Source: Pyrocephalus nanus (taxonomy: Eukaryota; Chordata; Aves; Passeriformes; Tyrannidae). From it: a stretch of DNA of 64,000 bases. The notes below the pieces were generated by a model that did not search any database, was not told the DNA's origin, and saw nothing but the letters and a program-made list of their open reading frames with translations. Shown in pieces: positions 24,396-64,000 of the stretch. The stretch lies in assembly GCA_038380795.1 (NCBI GenBank), contig CM076259.1:26022977-26086976 (forward strand), in the 5' to 3' direction. The position numbers and the translations under genes are program-made. Each line of letters starts with the position of its first letter. The first letter of the stretch is position 1.

Positions 24396-27300
24396 GTATA
24401 AGTTTGTTAGTGCACACTGTTAAATGCTTTCTATCAAGATTTACCATGTATGTGGAAAAAAACCCATCACTTAAAAAGTTCAATGAGGGAGGAAAACTTC
24501 TTGCCTGGTTGATTTTTTGTGAAATGAGGGGGAGTGTGGGATTTTTGAAAGGCTTGACCTGAACACTACTAAAGGCTGTTAGTGAATGGCACAAAGCTGC
24601 AGCATTCCAAGCAACGAGCACAGCATCTGACTGTAAGAAGGACTGTAAGACTGTGACTGGCTGTAAGAAAATCGAGTGCCCTGGCTGTCACTGGATGTTG
24701 AAATCTTTCTGTGCTTTCACCTTTCCCACTAAGACAGCACCGCCTCAAGCAAAATCCTAAGCTTAGATGTATCTTCAACATCGCAATCCTCAGCTACAAC
24801 AGGCCAGATTGGCTGGAAATATTTGTCAAATTTTAAATGCTGTTTGTTCATTTGGATACCTTGTTCTCTCACATTCTTTCCAGGAGCTCTGTCACGAACA
24901 CGTCCAAATTCAGATACACAGACCTTCCAACGCACACCTTTGGCTTTGACCAGATGTTTTTAATCTTATGTTTAGAGCTGTAGATAGATAAAGAAAATGC
25001 TTTAAATTAGATTATTTAGAATCTTGCAGAGTTGGCAAGTCTTCAGTGAAGTACAAGCTATTTTATTCATTAGAAAAAAATTCCTAGAGCTTTAACTTAA
25101 ATTTCAAATCTTGAATTAAAATACAGGACAATGGAAATTTTGTTTTGTATAATTATGTGGGGAGTTTTTAAGTTTTTTTGAAGTTCTACAGTTCAGCTCC
25201 ATACATCAGATAGACATTCCCTACAGTACCAAAACAAAGCTTGGTACATAAATATTTGACAGAAATACTCTATTTACTACACATATTGTATACAATTATC
25301 ACATAACCCCCCTCTAAAACAGTATATATTCTTTTTCCAGAATCCCTCTCACACCACAGTGTGTGCATTTTAACAAAGATGGGCATACAAACATTTTTTT
25401 TTCAGTAGAGGACTTGACAAGTGAAGAAACTACTTGGAACTTGAGAGCTGCATTCAATCTCAGGCCTCCTTCATTCATAAACCATGTGTGTTGTAACACA
25501 GCCAAACACCCAGTTTCTAGTTAATTATGCCCCTCAAATACCCTGGGCCATGCCCCTGTACATCCTTTTCCATACCCTAAAGGTGAATTCAAGCACAGCA
25601 TATTTCAGTCCTGAATGTTTCTCATGCCTTGGTATGGTCTTAGTAAGAACACACTCTCTCTCATTAAGGAACAGCTTGTGGCCATTTGTAGTCAACTCTT
25701 CATCTTAGGTGTATAAGCAATAGTCACGTAAATGAGTGTTTCCATTCATGTGTTTTGTTTTGTGATTAAATCAACAAATCAAACGTACTTTTTTAAATAG
25801 CAACAAATATTCAGATTCAGTGTCGAGGAAATGTGGACTTAATATGTGTGGGGTTTGTTAACAAGTCATTACCTGTCTCTCAGAACGAAGGCTAATCTGG
25901 GGTGAACCACACACTCCTGCGCTAACCGTGTCCTGTTTCCACAGGTATCCTAAATCAGTGTCACAAAACTAAGGCATCTTTAACTGAGGCTGTTTTGAAT
26001 CCCCAGTAACAACCAAAAAAAAAAAAAAAAAAAAAGGGAAAGAAAATAAAGGAAAGAATTGATACTAGTTGGTGTAGATCTGGTTTTTTTCAATCTCTGC
26101 TCCTAGATTCATTACATTGTTTCAAAAGTGCATGGTTTGTGTAAAGGCTTTGGATGGAGTTTACAATACTCAATCATTCAGGAATACAAAAAAATGCAGC
26201 TGTGGTTATTGCTGCGGTGGGGATGGTCACCTTCCTTCCTCCAACAGCTCCTGCAAGGACAAAACCCATACACCAGCTAATGATCCCAAGGTTTATTGCA
26301 GGGAGCTCACATGGAGCTCGTAATTGCAGTACCAGCCCTTAGGGGTATTCCTGGCCTTGTACTTGGGCTTCCCAACCAACCAATGGCACCCTTCACATCA
26401 TTTTCCCTTCAGGTTAAAAAAAGTAACCTACAAGCTGAGCTCTCAGAAGGGCAGAAGTGTGCTCATCAAAGGGCACTTCCCAACAGCATGTTTGAGTTGT
26501 TCTGCCAGGAGAGGCTCAAAATGTCAGCCAAAGGTACTGAGCTTCCAGCTCTCTCTTTTCAGCTGTGTATTTGCAGGAGAAACTTCACATCTCTCTTCTA
26601 GATGAAATGCAAGTGGCATGGGAGAAAGGCAAAAGGACCAAACCAGATAAGATTACAAGTGTCATTAGTTGTCACCTGCCTCTCACCACTTCTGGTAGGC
26701 AGGGAAAGAAGGAAAGCTGCAGCAGAAAGACCGAGACAAAACAAGCTTGTGGTCTGCATGTGAGGAAAACAACTAAGAGGAATGAGTTCCCGCTGCCAAG
26801 GTTGGGCAAGTTCTGCCCCATACCAGTAGGCAGCTGAATCAAAATTTAAGTCATTTGACAAGAAAGAAAATATGAACCAAACAGAACGGGGTTGCCCAAG
26901 GGTACAGGCTCTCTCTCCCTGTGAGGAGCTGGGTCACACAGGTTCACGTGATGTGAAGACAAGGCATTCTTGATGACCATAGCTACTCGTCAGGACCGGA
27001 TCCCAACCCAATTTCTTTTGGCAGACAGACACTCACCTGCAAGAGCCAGGCAAGGGCAGCAGAGGGCACAAGGCAGGATTAGGCTGCTGTGTTCACCAAG
27101 TGTCAGGGCTGCAAAACAGAACTCATCCCTTCTGCAGTGTTCATCTGTCCTTGTCTGGGGCTGCACCAACTAACAGGAGATTGGAGAGGACTGTGAAGAG
27201 ACACACACACAAATGAGCTGAGGAACAGAGAGCAAACACTGTCAGATGCATCCCGTCCTGACTACAAGAAGACAGAGAATAACCTGCATTCTGCTTATCA

Positions 27301-29644
27301 GGTCCTGAACTAACAAAAACCCCAGTTTCCAACTAAATGCAGGCCTCAGCCCATCGGAGGTGAGTGAAGAGTGGCCCACAGGCAAAATTAGGTAAGTAAT
27401 GTGAGCAGACAGGCTCCTTCTACCATCTTCAGAAAATAACATGTACCCTTTTCTGCACAGTTCTGGGCAGTGCATCTGCTTACCTGACCTGAGCCCTCCT
27501 CTGCTTCCTCTGCTCAGTCTCGCTAAGAGTTAAAATCTAATCAGAATTAAGGAATGTAAATAGCAGCAATCACGCAACAGCTCAGAGCCAGTCCTAATAA
27601 CATGACTCAAACGCCACAGCCGCCTTGCTCACAGAGCAGTGGCTACCTTTTATCTTCTCATTTGCTCCAAATTACTGCTTAATTAAAATGAACTCATCGA
27701 GTTTGTCAGGCAAAATAGTTTAGGTCTGTGTCAATCCCCTTATTGATTAGCATTACACCTGCCTAGAGATCTTGTTGGGAAATAAGCATGAGATCCATCC
27801 TTTGGAAATTCTGAAGACAATATGTGATTGGAAAATATTGTAATGTGCCAAAGAACAAGCAACCCAAATTGCAGCAGCCCCAGTGAGGCCTGAAATACAG
27901 CACAGGTGTGTCACCGCATGACACCCAGGGACAGGAAATCATTAGGCCATGTGAATTGATAATGAGTCCAACCCAGCATCTTCACAGGCAGAGCACACAA
28001 ATGGTCAGGCACCAGGGTGCCGAGGCTCAGATCTGTCAGTAACAAAAGCTTTAATAAGGTAAGCAAAAAACCCAACATCAATCGAATATTGTGGATAAAG
28101 AGCTCAGCCATCAGGTGACAGATGTCGTAGAAAACCAAAGCACAGAGCAGGCAGGAAGAAAACAAAAAATCTCAGTGTAAAGTGAAATACAGAATGGGAA
28201 AGAGGGCCAAGTCGGTGCTGAGAAGGGCAATCAAGGCATCCTCACCTGGGGATCTGACTCAATACCACGTGTCCCGTTTTGCTGTACAACAGGCAGGTGG
28301 TGGATCTGAGTCAGGGATGCAGCCTTTTGTACACAGGACCCATTAAAATCTTTGAAAACTCACTGTGTTCTTCAAACCTGGGTGCCAGCTACTTCTGGTG
28401 TCAGGATAATGGCCATGCCAAAAGTGCTGCATTTGAAGTTAACAAGCTCAAACCCCGTTGAAAGCCAAGCGTGCATCCTCTCAGATCAGGCTGTAAAGGC
28501 AACTTCAAAAGTACAGTGCTCAAAAAGGATCCAGCATAAGTTCAGAAATGAAAGAATAATTAGGGGCTTGAAAATTTCTCACAGGAGGCAAGAATGAAAG
28601 ATGGAGATTGATTATATTAGGGAGGAACTGTAGAAAAAAGACTGATATAATAATTAGAGGAAGGAAGGTGAGAGGAGGCACCTGTCCTCCCTTTCTTGTA
28701 ACATTCAAGGGCTACATGACAAAAATTACAGAATCCAAGGTCAGACACTGTATGAAGTTAACTAAACAGCTGAACTTGAATAACCACCACAGCTGTCTGA
28801 AGGGAAAAAAAAATATGTGATGTGAGATTTAGCCAGACCAGAAGGTAATAGTGGGGAGAGTAATGCCAAATAGTTGCAGATTAAATCCCTGCAAGCTCCT
28901 TCTTTTGAAGCACCTGATCCCAGGAGCTGACCCGAGTAAGACTCGAGACCAGTTCAGCTTGACAAACCTGAACTCCCACAAAAACTTTCTGCCCCATCAC
29001 TGGGACGGAGTCAAAGACTGAGACAAACCATGGGGAAAATCTGAGCGGTTTTTAATGGGGCTACCAACACACAGGGTGTGAGGCTTGCCTAGGGAGTGGT
29101 CTCTGAATGAAGAGCCACAGGCCACCCACCACTGTGCAGCAATTCCTGACTCCTCTCCAACACACACACCTCAAACACCAGCAATGCTGCCAAATCATCT
29201 GGGCAGACTAAGATAGGTTTTTTTTTCTTCACAAAAAATATGAATTGCCATTAAGTTTTTAACCAATACATTGAGTTTGATACATTTCTTTAAAATGTTT
29301 TTGCTGGTGATTTTGTATTAACTCTAAGAGATTCCAAACAATATCCCTCTTGAGGGCAGTTTGCAAGGTGGCAGTAGGATTGATTACAGCAGTCAGTCAC
29401 CAAAATGCTTTCTTAAAAGTCAGAATCCAACTAACACCAGTTCCACTCGCTGTGAATGCTGCACAGCTGCTCAGAAATCCAGCCATCTGTAAAGCCACTT
29501 GAGCACCTGAGTATCATCAGCAGAACCCAGTGCAAGATAATCCTGGCAAAGGCCTGTAAAATTCTACATCAAGTGCAATCACAATGACTTTTTTTGTCCT
29601 GAACAATTACACACAAGAACTGCCAAATTATCTTTGTGCCTTGT

Positions 29645-29653
29645 TTTAATAAA
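29645..29653. terminator. Overlapping poly(A) signals on both strands
   Basis: The sequence ttttaataaa reads AATAAA on the plus strand (29648-29653) and ATTAAA on the minus strand (29650-29645). The minus-strand signal would give POLQ a 3' UTR of about 350 bases. The plus-strand copy, with a second AATAAA at 29677, could serve a distal STXBP5L end. Use is inferred only. Confidence 0.35.
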
Positions 29654-29991
29654 GTAATCCAGCTCATTTCACATGTAATAAATTCATTCGGCTTTGGGGT
29701 TTTGTACAATATCAAGTATACTATAACAGAATTCATTTAAATACAGTTCTTTTTGCAATTAATAATTTCACAGTTCTGTAAACATGCTTCACTGCTGTCT
29801 GAGCTCTGAAGGGTTTGGCTTGGTGAATTCATACTAGCTTCCACCACACATTTCAGAAGGCAGTTTCCTACGCTGCCTGTAGAAACGCGACACAGGAGGA
29901 TCACACCGCCAGCAGGTGATCGCAGGCCCTCGCCCTGCCCAGTCCTCGGTGCCTTCTGTCTCACCACAGGTGAGAAAAGCTGCATTGCAGG

Positions 29992-64000
<34,009 letters not shown>

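Larger units (their letters stand above)
21334..29991. other. Tail-to-tail interval: STXBP5L and POLQ 3' UTRs plus intergenic DNA
   Basis: Between the STXBP5L stop and the POLQ stop there are 8.66 kb with no coding exon I can support. Plus-strand AATAAA candidates for STXBP5L lie at 21983-21988, 22647-22652, 23636-23641, 29648-29653 and 29677-29682. Minus-strand candidates for POLQ are ATTAAA at 29645-29650 and, farther away, AATAAA at 26292-26297. There are poly(A) tracts near 21721-21740 and 26008-26036, a TA-rich repeat at 24360-24395 and a CR1 tail at about 22898-22986. Which signals are used cannot be told from sequence alone. Confidence 0.7.

Overview
This is a vertebrate nuclear genome window, most likely from a bird. 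Both genes are split into many exons with GT/AG introns. Several CR1 LINE 3' tails are present, one ending in the typical avian ATTCTATG-type repeat, and there is one probable solo retroviral LTR. Intergenic space is small for a vertebrate. A crocodilian or turtle cannot be excluded on CR1 alone. Nothing looks prokaryotic; there is no operon, CRISPR array, tRNA or rRNA that I can support.

Layout. (1) Positions 1-21333, plus strand: the 3' part of STXBP5L (tomosyn-2, syntaxin-binding protein 5-like). Seven coding exons encode the last 437 residues: the tail of the hypervariable linker, the end of the second beta-propeller, the post-propeller segment and the C-terminal R-SNARE motif. The first two of these exons are separated by a 13.97 kb intron. 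(2) Positions 21334-29991: the space between the two stop codons, holding both 3' UTRs, a CR1 tail and several poly(A)-signal candidates. (3) Positions 29992-62837, minus strand: POLQ (DNA polymerase theta). Twenty-one exons, which by my recollection of the human gene match exons 10-30, encode the last 2121 residues: the C-terminal part of the helicase-like domain, a giant 3164-nt exon for most of the disordered central domain, and the whole A-family polymerase domain with motifs A, B and C intact. The 5' exons of POLQ lie beyond the right edge.

The genes are convergent (tail to tail), as in human 3q13.33, so this is conserved synteny. They do not act together: tomosyn-2 restrains SNARE-driven exocytosis, while POLQ performs microhomology-mediated end joining of DNA breaks. 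I reconstructed every exon boundary by hand from splice signals, reading-frame phase and recalled human protein homology; the phases chain without a break across all seven and all twenty-one exons. Several exons are too short or lack a start codon and are invisible to a simple open-frame scan.

I found no convincing undescribed system. The items most worth a second look are the sense-oriented solo LTR squeezed between two catalytic-domain exons of POLQ, a diverged insert in the POLQ palm, short conserved islands in the POLQ central exon, and long overlapping open frames on both strands inside the large STXBP5L intron.
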